This document shows positions 17,801 through 26,185 of a DNA stretch of 64,000 bases, piece by piece. The position numbers and the translations under genes were made by a program. The stretch comes from Bacteroidales bacterium (GTDB lineage Bacteria > Bacteroidota > Bacteroidia > Bacteroidales > VadinHA17), in assembly GCA_016709865.1 (NCBI GenBank), contig JADJLX010000005.1, forward strand, positions 310,001 through 374,000, in the 5' to 3' direction. The notes beneath the pieces are model-generated. The model saw only the letters and a list, made by a program, of their open reading frames with translations. It did not search any database and was not told where the DNA came from. Position 1 is the stretch's first letter, and every line of letters starts with the position of its first letter.

Positions 17801-18517
17801 ATGAAAGCAATGATTTTTGCAGCAGGATTGGGTAAACGTCTGGGAAAGATAACTGAGACTATTCCTAAGGCTCTAGTTGATATTGATGGAAAAACAGCTC
17901 TTCATCTGGCTGTTGAGAAGTGCACTGCTCATGGTTTCGATGATATTATAGTTAATGTGCACCATTTTGCAGATATGGTTGAGAAGGAGATATTGAAACT
18001 TAATAAAATGGGCTACAAAATCTCAGTTTCGGATGAGCGTGAAAAACTTCTTGAAACCGGCGGAGGTTTGTACAAGGCAAGAGACTTTTTTGATGATACC
18101 CCTTTCCTTATTTATAATGTTGATATAATATCTGACCTTGATATTTCCTCTCTGTATCGTTTTCATACTGAAAAAAAAGGACTGGCAACCCTTGCAGTGA
18201 GACACAGGCCCGGTAACAGGTTTTATCTGATTGATCAGGAAGGTATTATAAGAGGCTGGAGAAATAATGCTACAGGAGAACAGATTCTTACATCACAACA
18301 ATCAGACAACCTGTCGGAAATTGCATTCTCAAGCATGCATATAGTCGAACCCGAGGTATTCAAATTTATGGAAGAGGGTGTTTATACAATGACAGCTCTT
18401 TACCTTAAGCTCGCAAGAGATCATAAAATCTACACTTATCTCGATGATACAGGTTACTGGGGAGATATTGGTACTCCGGAGAGTCTGGAATACATAAGAG
18501 GATTATTTAATAAATGA
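17801..18517 (+). CDS. sugar-1-phosphate nucleotidyltransferase, MurU-like
   Basis: A 238-residue NTP transferase (Rossmann-like GT-A fold). The nucleotide-binding motif AAGLGKRLGKITETIPKAL is at residues 7-25, with the sugar-site motifs LLETGGGL near 82 and GYWGDIGTPE near the end. Size and motifs match MurU, which joins MurNAc-1-phosphate to UMP. It follows the AmgK-like kinase by 53 nt, almost all of it a heptanucleotide repeat. A role with another sugar phosphate cannot be excluded. Confidence 0.85.
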   Translation: MKAMIFAAGLGKRLGKITETIPKALVDIDGKTALHLAVEKCTAHGFDDIIVNVHHFADMVEKEILKLNKMGYKISVSDEREKLLETGGGLYKARDFFDDTPFLIYNVDIISDLDISSLYRFHTEKKGLATLAVRHRPGNRFYLIDQEGIIRGWRNNATGEQILTSQQSDNLSEIAFSSMHIVEPEVFKFMEEGVYTMTALYLKLARDHKIYTYLDDTGYWGDIGTPESLEYIRGLFNK

Positions 18518-18520
18518 AAT

Positions 18521-18605
18521 GGTACTGGGTGCTGGGTACTGGGTACTGGGTTCGAGCACCTAGCACCCAGCACCCAGCACCTGCACCCAGCACCCAGCAC
18601 CCAGT
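18521..18605. repeat. period-7 repeat folding as one long hairpin (TACTGGG / ACCCAGC units)
   Basis: The left half repeats TACTGGG and TGCTGGG; after a short TTCGAGC turn the right half repeats ACCCAGC and then CCCAGCA. The halves are reverse complements, so the 85-nt block can form a long GC-rich hairpin in either transcript. It lies exactly between the convergent stop codons of the MurU-like gene and trkH. Confidence 0.92.
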
Positions 18606-20050
18606 TCATATCTTCCAGAAGGTCCGTGTAAAAATTGTAAATACAGTTAATATTTCTAGTCGTCCTAAAATCATTAAGAGACTTAGTACAATCTTGCTAA
18701 AGTCCGGAAGATGAGCATAATTACTCATGGGTCCGACAGTACCTAATCCCGGACCAATACCTGCCATGCAGGTAGCAACCGAACTGGAAGCTGTAATCGG
18801 ATCGACTCCGTTAAACACGATTATAATTGTTCCGAGTATAAACAGGAAAAGATATAGCACAACAAATGAAAGAATAGAGATATTGGTATTTTCCGCGATG
18901 CTGTTACCGTTTAATTTTATGAATGTTATAGACTTGGGATGGTTAAGCTTAATAAAAACGTTTTTAATATTCTTAAGTACAATTAAGTGTCTTGCCATTT
19001 TTATACCACCGCTCGTAGATCCGGTACTTCCGCCTGAAAACATAAGAAGAAAAATAAGAAGAATGGCAGTAAGAGGCCATACTAGAAAATCAGCAGAAGC
19101 AAATCCTGTACAGGTTATAATTGAGATAACCTGAAAAAAACCTTCACGGAACGCTGTCTCAAGCGATTTGTCTGAATTTATTAATAGAATGCTTGTTGCA
19201 ATGGTTCCGGTAATTAGTACTACTCCAATGTAAAACCACAATTCCTCATTCTGTCTCACTTTTTTGAAATTGAATTTTACCAGAAAGTAGTAGATAATCT
19301 GGCTGATTCCTGATAAGAACATGAATATCAACACTATGTACTGACTGTATGAAGAAAAGTACATGAGACTGTTGTTTTTTGTAGAAAATCCGCCCGTAGC
19401 AACAGTTCCGAAAGAATGACAAACACTGTCAAACATGTTCATTTCCCCGGCATTCAGCAGTATAATTTCAGCCAGGGTAAGAGCCAGATAGATAAAGAGT
19501 ACCCTGAATCCTATTGCCTTGGTCTTAGGGTGTATTTTCTCTTTCATTGATGACTCTAGACTAAATAACTGGTATCCGCTAACCCTTAGTGAAGGCAGAA
19601 CGATAATAACGAGGACTATTATACCGATACCTCCGATCCAATGTGTAAGACTCCTCCAGAAAAGTATTGAATATGGAAGTACTTCAACATTTGTCAGTAT
19701 TGAGGATCCTGTAGTTGTAAACCCTGATGTTGATTCAAAAAAGCATTAATGAAATTTGGAATTGTACCACTTAAAAGATAAGGTAATGACCCTGCTGATG
19801 AAAACAGAATCCAGGCTATTGTTACAACCAGATAACCATCCCTGTTGGTGAATCTGTCAATATCAGCTTTTGAGGATACAATATAAAAGACCGTCGATAT
19901 TAAAAATGTTATGGCAGCAGACCAGTAAAAAGGAGTTCCCGGTTCGTCATATAAGTAAACAATTGGAAGACATAACAGGAATGAGATAGTCTCTATCATC
20001 AGAATTGAGCTCAGAATGCGTAAGATCAGCAGTGGATTGATAAGCTTCAT
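18606..20050 (-). CDS. trkH: TrkH-family potassium uptake protein, interrupted by a 1-nt frameshift
   Basis: Membrane subunit of a Trk/Ktr potassium importer with four pore-like repeats. Visible filter regions include CHSFGTVATGGFSTKNNSL, ISIITCTGFASADF and SSVATCMAGIGPGLGTVGP. The frame breaks at six T on the coding strand (A6 at 19737-19742). The first frame ends FINAFLNQHQG, while one more T gives FINAFFESTSGFTTTGSS, the expected first filter, continuing into the downstream frame. Restored length is 481 residues, normal for TrkH. No trkA is adjacent. As with thrS, the break falls in a 6-nt homopolymer, so an assembly error is likely. Confidence 0.9.
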
Positions 20051-20184
20051 TGTCAGGTTCCTGAAATATCAGGATACAAATATATACAGATTTAGCTATG
20101 TTATGCTCCTTAGGAAAAAGATCATTTTTAACATTTTTATTCCACCAGTGATAATGTGGCGGAGACACTGTTGAAATTTTTATT

Positions 20185-20192
20185 TACTTTTG
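20185..20192 (+). promoter_or_regulatory. -7 box of the polyamine operon
   Basis: TACTTTTG matches TAnnTTTG, 52 nt before the ATG at 20244. A TTG lies only 11 nt upstream, too close for a standard -33. Confidence 0.45.
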
Positions 20193-20243
20193 AATTCTGT
20201 TTTTAGATTGTTTAAAAGCTAATCTCTTATTAATATTCATTGT

Positions 20244-21437
20244 ATGGGAAAAGTACTTGTAATTGGAGCAGGAGGGGTCGGAACTGTGGTAGTTCACAAA
20301 ATGGCTTCACTTCTGGAGGTATTTACAGAAATTATGCTGGCCAGCCGCACAAAATCAAAATGCGATGCAATAGCTGCAAAAATTGGTAATAACAGGGTAA
20401 AAACAGCTCAGGTCGATGCTGATAATGTGCCCCAGCTTGTGAGACTTATAAAATCTTTCAATCCTGATCTGGTTGTCAATGTTGCATTACCATATCAGGA
20501 CCTTCATATCATGGATGCCTGTCTCGAAACAGGTGTTGCCTACCTCGATACTGCAAATTATGAGCCACTTGAAGAAGCCAAATTTGAGTATAGCTGGCAA
20601 TGGGCATATCAGGACAGATATAAAAAAGCCGGTATTACCGCTATCCTTGGCTGCGGATTTGATCCGGGAGTTACTTCCATCTTCACGGCATATGCAGCAA
20701 AGCATCATTTTGATGAGTTACATTATCTTGATATTGTAGATTGTAATGCAGGAGATCACGGTAAAGCTTTCGCTACGAACTTTAATCCTGAGATCAATAT
20801 CCGTGAAGTAACCCAGAAAGGCAAATACTGGGAGAATGGTAAATGGGTCGTTACAAAACCTCATGAGATTCATAAACCATTGAACTATCCCGAAATCGGA
20901 CCAAAGGAGTCTTATGTTATTTATCACGAGGAGCTTGAGTCACTTGTAAAAAACTATCCGACTCTTAAGAGGGCAAGGTTCTGGATGACTTTCGGACAGG
21001 AATATCTGACACATCTTCGCGTCATTCAGAATATAGGAATGGCAGGCATTGAGCCAATAATGTTCGAGGGAAGAGAGATCATCCCGATTCAGTTCCTTAA
21101 AGCAGTACTGCCTGATCCGGGTGAACTGGGAGAAAACTATACAGGACAGACATCGATCGGTTGCCGCATAAGAGGTATAAAGGATGGCAAGGAGAAGACA
21201 TATTATATCTACAATAACTGCAGTCATGTTGCAGCCTATAAGGAGACTGGTGCCCAGGGGGTAAGCTACACTACTGGTGTGCCTGCTGCAATAGGTGCTA
21301 TGATGTACCTGAAGGGTATATGGAAAAAGGCCGGTGTTTATAATGTCGAGGAGTTTGATCCCGATCCGTTTATGGCTGAACTCAACAGGCTTGGTCTGCC
21401 GTGGGTTGAATTGCATAATGTAGACCTCGAACTATAA
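20244..21437 (+). CDS. carboxynorspermidine dehydrogenase (saccharopine dehydrogenase family)
   Basis: A 397-residue NADP-dependent reductase with the Rossmann motif VIGAGGVGTVVVHKMA at the N-terminus and the family segment GCGFDPGVTSIFTAYAAKHHF. It condenses aspartate-beta-semialdehyde with putrescine or diaminopropane to give carboxy(nor)spermidine. The next gene is the matching decarboxylase, which settles the assignment over a lysine-pathway saccharopine enzyme. Together they form the alternative spermidine pathway common in gut and environmental Bacteroidota. Confidence 0.93.
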   Translation: MGKVLVIGAGGVGTVVVHKMASLLEVFTEIMLASRTKSKCDAIAAKIGNNRVKTAQVDADNVPQLVRLIKSFNPDLVVNVALPYQDLHIMDACLETGVAYLDTANYEPLEEAKFEYSWQWAYQDRYKKAGITAILGCGFDPGVTSIFTAYAAKHHFDELHYLDIVDCNAGDHGKAFATNFNPEINIREVTQKGKYWENGKWVVTKPHEIHKPLNYPEIGPKESYVIYHEELESLVKNYPTLKRARFWMTFGQEYLTHLRVIQNIGMAGIEPIMFEGREIIPIQFLKAVLPDPGELGENYTGQTSIGCRIRGIKDGKEKTYYIYNNCSHVAAYKETGAQGVSYTTGVPAAIGAMMYLKGIWKKAGVYNVEEFDPDPFMAELNRLGLPWVELHNVDLEL

Positions 21438-21443
21438 CATTTT

Positions 21444-21520
21444 TTAACCACGGAAAACACGGATTTTCACGGAATATTATTTTAAGTCATCCGTGTAACT
21501 CCGTGTTACTCCGTGGTTAA
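21444..21520. repeat. inverted repeat of CACGG / CCGTG units
   Basis: Perfect 10-bp ends (TTAACCACGG and CCGTGGTTAA) enclose several CACGG on the left and CCGTGTAACT, CCGTGTTACT (period 10) on the right. It lies between two cotranscribed genes, so it may attenuate or stabilise the downstream message. Confidence 0.85.
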
Positions 21521-21545
21521 TGGATTTATTTTATCCTTTAGTTAA

Positions 21546-22685
21546 ATGCCGATAAACTACTCAGAATTACCATCCCCCTGTTATGTAATTGACGAAGAAC
21601 GATTCCGGAAGAATCTTTCTTTAATTAAACATGTATCCGATGAATCTGGTGCTGAGATTATCCTGGCATTCAAAGGATTTGCTATGTGGGGCGTATTCCC
21701 GATACTTAAAGAATATGTCTATGGAGCAGCTGCAAGTTCTGCAGACGAGGCCCGCTTGTGCTATGATGAAATAGGTTCTCCTGCCCATACCTATTCGCCT
21801 GTATATAAGGATGTTGATTTTCAATCGATACTTAAGTACAGTTCACATGTTACATTTAATTCCCTGGCGCAGTTCAATAAGTATTCGAACGAATTAAAAA
21901 AATATTCTAAAAAGATTTCAGCTGGTATCCGGATAAATCCTGAATTCTCAGAGGTCAGTCATGGAATTTATAATCCATGCTCTCCCGGATCGCGACTCGG
22001 CATTATTGCAGAAGACCTTGGAGACAGGTTGCCGGATGGAATTGAAGGTCTCCATTTCCATGTCCTGTTTGAATCAGATTCGTATGCACTTGAGAAGGTA
22101 CTTGAAATCGTTACTGCAAAGTTTGGTAAATTATTTCCTCAGCTTAAATGGATAAACATGGGAGGCGGACATCTCATGACCAGAAAAGACTACGATACAG
22201 AACATCTGATCAAAATCCTGAAAAAGTTCCGCGAAAAATCCGGTTTGCACCTCATTCTCGAACCGGGAAGTGCTTTTGCATGGGAGACTGGTGAGCTTGT
22301 TTCCACTGTTGAAGATATTGTGGTAAATCAGGGAATTAAAACAGCTATTCTTGATGTCTCCTTCACAGCTCATATGCCCGATTGCCTGGAGATGCCTTAT
22401 AAGCCTAAGATTATAGGAGGAACTGATCCTGTCGAAAACAAACCAACATACAGGATAGGAGGGAACTCCTGTCTTTCAGGAGATGTTATGGGAGACTGGT
22501 CGTTTGATACGGAACTAAATCCAGGTGACAGGCTTGTTTTCCTTGATATGATTCATTATACAATGGTCAAAACCACGACTTTCAATGGCGTGCACCATCC
22601 CTCAATCGGAATATGGACATTGAATGGGAATTTCAAACTGTTAAAGGAATTCGTATACGACGATTATAAAAATCGGTTGTCGTAA
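21546..22685 (+). CDS. nspC: carboxynorspermidine decarboxylase
   Basis: A PLP-dependent, alanine-racemase-fold decarboxylase of 379 residues that releases CO2 from carboxy(nor)spermidine to form (nor)spermidine. Lys43 in LAFKGFAMW should bind PLP. GLHFHVLFES, NMGGGHLMT, EPGSAFAW and GNSCLSGD are the family motifs. It follows the dehydrogenase by 108 nt, mostly occupied by an inverted repeat. Confidence 0.95.
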   Translation: MPINYSELPSPCYVIDEERFRKNLSLIKHVSDESGAEIILAFKGFAMWGVFPILKEYVYGAAASSADEARLCYDEIGSPAHTYSPVYKDVDFQSILKYSSHVTFNSLAQFNKYSNELKKYSKKISAGIRINPEFSEVSHGIYNPCSPGSRLGIIAEDLGDRLPDGIEGLHFHVLFESDSYALEKVLEIVTAKFGKLFPQLKWINMGGGHLMTRKDYDTEHLIKILKKFREKSGLHLILEPGSAFAWETGELVSTVEDIVVNQGIKTAILDVSFTAHMPDCLEMPYKPKIIGGTDPVENKPTYRIGGNSCLSGDVMGDWSFDTELNPGDRLVFLDMIHYTMVKTTTFNGVHHPSIGIWTLNGNFKLLKEFVYDDYKNRLS

Positions 22686-22699
22686 ATACGTTGATGATG

Positions 22700-22788
22700 T
22701 AGAGACGCCATGCCTGGCGTCTATTTATCAGTCATTTTTTAATTATGTTTTGATATTTCGTTAGAGACGCAATGCATTGCGTCTCTAC
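22700..22788. repeat. two TAGAGACGC-type palindromes
   Basis: One imperfect hairpin at 22700-22723 and one 26-bp perfect palindrome at 22762-22787 (arm TAGAGACGCAATG). The central bases differ but compensate, which indicates selection on the fold. It separates convergent nspC and the SDR gene and matches the family at 7304-7380. Confidence 0.92.
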
Positions 22789-22793
22789 AAGTA

Positions 22794-23498
22794 TTATTTT
22801 TTTCGATTTATCGTTATATCCGTTACAAACATCTTATCCGTAACAATAACAGCATTCACAATTTTTTCAGCAACCTCAGCTGGGTCCATAAAATTGGTAA
22901 TGTCGCGGTTCTGACCGGGGATTTTCCAGAAATCGGTTCTCATTCCGCCGGGATAGACTGCAATTATGTTTCGTTTTGTTCCTTTAAGCTCTGTTCTTAA
23001 AGCTTCAGTATAGCCTCGGGCTCCCCACTTTGCAGCACAGTAGATTGTTTCTTCGGCTCTTCCTAAAAGGGCAGAGGTAGACATAATATTGACTATGGTG
23101 AGTTCTTCCTCTTCCGGCGTGATTCCCAGTATCTTCGATGTTAGCAGAATCATCCCCTTAATATTAGCCTCAAAGACCTGATCGATAAGCGAAGATGTTG
23201 ATTTATCCGCTTTAACGAAAAGTCCCATTCCTGCATTATTAAACAGATATTCGACAGTGAAGTTATTGTCAGTAAGATAGTTATTGATAAAATTGATCTC
23301 TTCTTCCTTTCCAATATTGGATATCAGACCATCAACATGTATTTTCCCGGCAATAGATTTTAAATGAGACAGGGAAGACTTCATCTTGTCGGCAGACCGG
23401 CCAAGGATCAAAACATTTCTTCCGGATTGGATGATAAGTTTAGCTATCTCAAATCCCAAACCACTGGTTCCGCCACTAATCACTGATATTTTTTGCAT
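22794..23498 (-). CDS. short-chain dehydrogenase/reductase
   Basis: Classical SDR: cofactor motif SGGTSGLGFEIAK near residue 8, NNAG motif within LFNNAGMGLF, catalytic Ser in IMSTSALLG and YxxxK in YCAAKWGARG, where the usual Lys follows Tyr after three residues. About 234 residues. The start at 23498 (MQKISVISGG) is preferred over 23525 because a -7 box TATATTTG lies at 23513-23520 between them. The substrate is unknown. Confidence 0.88.
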   Translation of the reverse strand: MQKISVISGGTSGLGFEIAKLIIQSGRNVLILGRSADKMKSSLSHLKSIAGKIHVDGLISNIGKEEEINFINNYLTDNNFTVEYLFNNAGMGLFVKADKSTSSLIDQVFEANIKGMILLTSKILGITPEEEELTIVNIMSTSALLGRAEETIYCAAKWGARGYTEALRTELKGTKRNIIAVYPGGMRTDFWKIPGQNRDITNFMDPAEVAEKIVNAVIVTDKMFVTDITINRKK

Positions 23499-23591
23499 TA
23501 CTGTTTTTGTTTCAAATATATCCATTATTGTGAAACTCTTCGAAATACATGTTTTATAATTGTTTACTGGCGACTCAAAAAAAAACTTGAC

Positions 23592-23652
23592 TCGTATCTG
23601 AATATAATTTAACTTACATCTGAAATGATCATTATCAACAATATAGATACGA
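23592..23652. promoter_or_regulatory. spaced 8-bp inverted repeat upstream of the first surface protein
   Basis: TCGTATCT at 23592-23599 and AGATACGA at 23645-23652 are perfect inverted arms 45 nt apart, ending 43 nt before the ATG. They could be an operator pair or a leader hairpin; nothing else supports a regulator. Confidence 0.3.
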
Positions 23653-23695
23653 TGTTTCTTTTGATTCTAATCAGAAAATCTCAAATTCTAATGCT

Positions 23696-26149
23696 ATGAA
23701 ACCCAGGAGAATCTTCTTATTTCTTTTGACTTTCAACTTTTGTCTTTTGTCTTCCCAGGTCCCGCAGGGATTCAATTATCAGGCTATTGCAACGGATGCA
23801 GGAAGTCCGATTGTCACCCCAATAACGGTAAGATTTACAATCCAGGCGACTGAATCAGGCGGTGAAACCTTCTGGATTGAAGACCATTTGGCGGTTACAC
23901 CTAATGCTCAGGGCCTGTTTACGCGTGTCATAGGAACAGGGGTGAAAGTGACTGGTTCTACTGCAAATACATTTGCTGACATTGACTGGCGTGTGACACC
24001 CAAGTGGATCAAAACAGAAATTGATTATGGTGGCTGGAAGACAATGGGCGCAACTCTTCTTCAATCTGCACCGTATTCGATGGTTTCCCAGAATCTTAGC
24101 GGTGCAATAGACAGGCTTGTTGTTTCAGGAAAAACTGCCTCATTAAAGGATGCGTTATTTGAAGTAAAAAACAATAATGGACAGACAATTTTTGCTGTTT
24201 ATAATGAGGGTGTAAGGGTGTATATTGATAACGGACTTGCAAAGAGTCCAAAAGGAGGTTTCGCAATAGGCAGCTTCGGTACTGACGATAAAGGAAAGAC
24301 AGAAACCCAGCGACTGTTATATGTAAAGTCTGATACAATAAGGATGTACATTGACGACCGTGCCAAGGTTCCAAAAGGAGGTTTTGCCATTGGTGGATTC
24401 GGTGAGGCAAAGAATCAGAATGATAATTATCTGAAAGTTGATCTGGATGTTATTAAGGCAGGAAAGCTACCTTACTTTAATCTGAATCCTATTAACTCTT
24501 TCATTGGAGAACAGGCAGGTAACGCAAATATATCAGGTCAGTATAACTCATTTATTGGATACAATGCCGGATTTTCAAATCAGGCAGGATCAAGCAACGT
24601 TTTGATCGGTTATAATGCTGGTTTTACAAATAATGCAAATGACAATGTATTCCTTGGATTCAAGAGTGGATATAGTAATACAAGTGGGTACAGCAACACA
24701 TTTCTTGGTCATGTGGCCGGTTATAGCAATGGACTAGGTACATACAACGTATTTCTTGGCGACAGTGCCGGATACAGTAATTATGACGGAGACCAGAATA
24801 TTTTTCTTGGAAACGGCAGCGGAAAAGCGAATACGAATGGTGATTATAATGCTTTTATCGGATATCAGGCAGGACGTCATAACCTTGGCGGATTAAATAA
24901 TGCATTTATTGGTTATCAGGCTGGATATACTAATGATGCCGGTAATAACAACGCTTTTATTGGTTATCAGGCCGGAAGGTCTACCTACAGAGGCAGTAAG
25001 AATGTTTTTATCGGCTACCAGGCCGGATTCTTAAATTTTGGAGATTATGAAGGACCTACTCAGTACGGTAATAACAATATCTATATTGGTGATCAGGCTG
25101 GCTATTTTAATATGACAGGTCGAAGTAATGTGTATATCGGGCATAATGCAGGTAAAGGAGCGGATCCGATTAATATAGGCTCTCCTCCTATATTTAATGT
25201 TTACATAGGTTACCAGGCAGGATTTCTTGAGTACTCGGGAACACATAATACATTTATTGGTTATCAGGCTGGTTATACGAACAGAACCGGAAGTTATTCT
25301 ACATTTATTGGTTATAAGGCAGGTAATGCTCATAGTACAGGTTCATATAACACTTTTATCGGATACAGGGCAGGTATTAGTCATACTGATAATGGCTTCA
25401 ATACCTTTATTGGTACTGACGCAGGTTATTCTAACTTAACCGGTATTAATAACGTTTTTCTCGGGTACCGGGCAGGATATTATGAATCACTCAGCAACAA
25501 ATTATTTATTGATAACCAGGACAGAACCAATGAGGCTACTTCCAGGACAAACTCATTGATCTACGGTGAGTTTAATGCTACTGTGGCAAGCCAGGTACTG
25601 CGCATTAACGGTAAAGTTGGTGTAATGCTGGCTTCCAATCCGGCTGAAGCTCTTGAGGTTAACGGAAATGTTAAAGCAACATTATTTATTGCAACTGCTG
25701 CAGCTGGTTCTTTTCCATACAGATATGCTACAACTTCAAATATGATTGTCCCGGATTATGTTTTTGATAAGCATTTTGAAGGCAAATCTGCATCTAATCC
25801 TGTTTATGAAATGATGAATTTATATGATTTGAGCCAATTTATTTCTGTTAACAGGCATCTTCCCAGAGTTCCATCCAGAAAAGAGATTGAAAAGGATGGA
25901 GTTGTAAATCTACAGGGGTTATCTATGATCACACTTGAGAAAGTAGAAGAAAATACTCTTTACATACTTGAACTTGAAAAAAACAGGCTTGCACAGCAAA
26001 AAACAATTGAACAGCAACAGCGGGAGATCGATAATCTGAAGATTCTGAATGATGAAAAAGAGAGGAGGATAAAATCTCTTGAAACAAGTGTTGAGCAGAT
26101 TAAGAAACTCACCCGACAAATTGAAATGAATCAGAATAAGACCAGATAA
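23696..26149 (+). CDS. secreted surface protein 1: shared N-domain, IGYQAG repeats, coiled-coil end
   Basis: An 817-residue protein with a signal peptide (through LLSS, residue about 20) and the N-terminal domain QVPQGFNYQAIAT shared with three paralogs downstream. Then VFAVYNEGVRVYIDNG and two KGGFAIG(S/G)F repeats (about 165-240). Residues about 265-590 hold some 15 repeats of about 20-25 residues built on NxFIGYQAGY. The C-terminus is not an S74 chaperone: it reads VPDYVFDKHFEG, HLPRVPSRKEIEKDG, then a coiled coil of about 60 residues. That ending is common in Bacteroidota cell-surface proteins. Expected to be an elongated, possibly trimeric fibre. The signal-peptide core is encoded by heptanucleotide repeats (23723-23757). 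The S8 protease gene starts 37 nt after its stop. Confidence 0.85.
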   Translation: MKPRRIFLFLLTFNFCLLSSQVPQGFNYQAIATDAGSPIVTPITVRFTIQATESGGETFWIEDHLAVTPNAQGLFTRVIGTGVKVTGSTANTFADIDWRVTPKWIKTEIDYGGWKTMGATLLQSAPYSMVSQNLSGAIDRLVVSGKTASLKDALFEVKNNNGQTIFAVYNEGVRVYIDNGLAKSPKGGFAIGSFGTDDKGKTETQRLLYVKSDTIRMYIDDRAKVPKGGFAIGGFGEAKNQNDNYLKVDLDVIKAGKLPYFNLNPINSFIGEQAGNANISGQYNSFIGYNAGFSNQAGSSNVLIGYNAGFTNNANDNVFLGFKSGYSNTSGYSNTFLGHVAGYSNGLGTYNVFLGDSAGYSNYDGDQNIFLGNGSGKANTNGDYNAFIGYQAGRHNLGGLNNAFIGYQAGYTNDAGNNNAFIGYQAGRSTYRGSKNVFIGYQAGFLNFGDYEGPTQYGNNNIYIGDQAGYFNMTGRSNVYIGHNAGKGADPINIGSPPIFNVYIGYQAGFLEYSGTHNTFIGYQAGYTNRTGSYSTFIGYKAGNAHSTGSYNTFIGYRAGISHTDNGFNTFIGTDAGYSNLTGINNVFLGYRAGYYESLSNKLFIDNQDRTNEATSRTNSLIYGEFNATVASQVLRINGKVGVMLASNPAEALEVNGNVKATLFIATAAAGSFPYRYATTSNMIVPDYVFDKHFEGKSASNPVYEMMNLYDLSQFISVNRHLPRVPSRKEIEKDGVVNLQGLSMITLEKVEENTLYILELEKNRLAQQKTIEQQQREIDNLKILNDEKERRIKSLETSVEQIKKLTRQIEMNQNKTR

Positions 26150-26185
26150 AAATAATTCGATCCTATAATTCAAATATTTTTCAAA

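Noticed and set aside
24520..25500. Regular tandem repeats that could be mistaken for a CRISPR array
   Set aside because: The repeats are in-frame protein repeats (IGYQAG), degenerate at the DNA level and without constant direct repeats or unique spacers.
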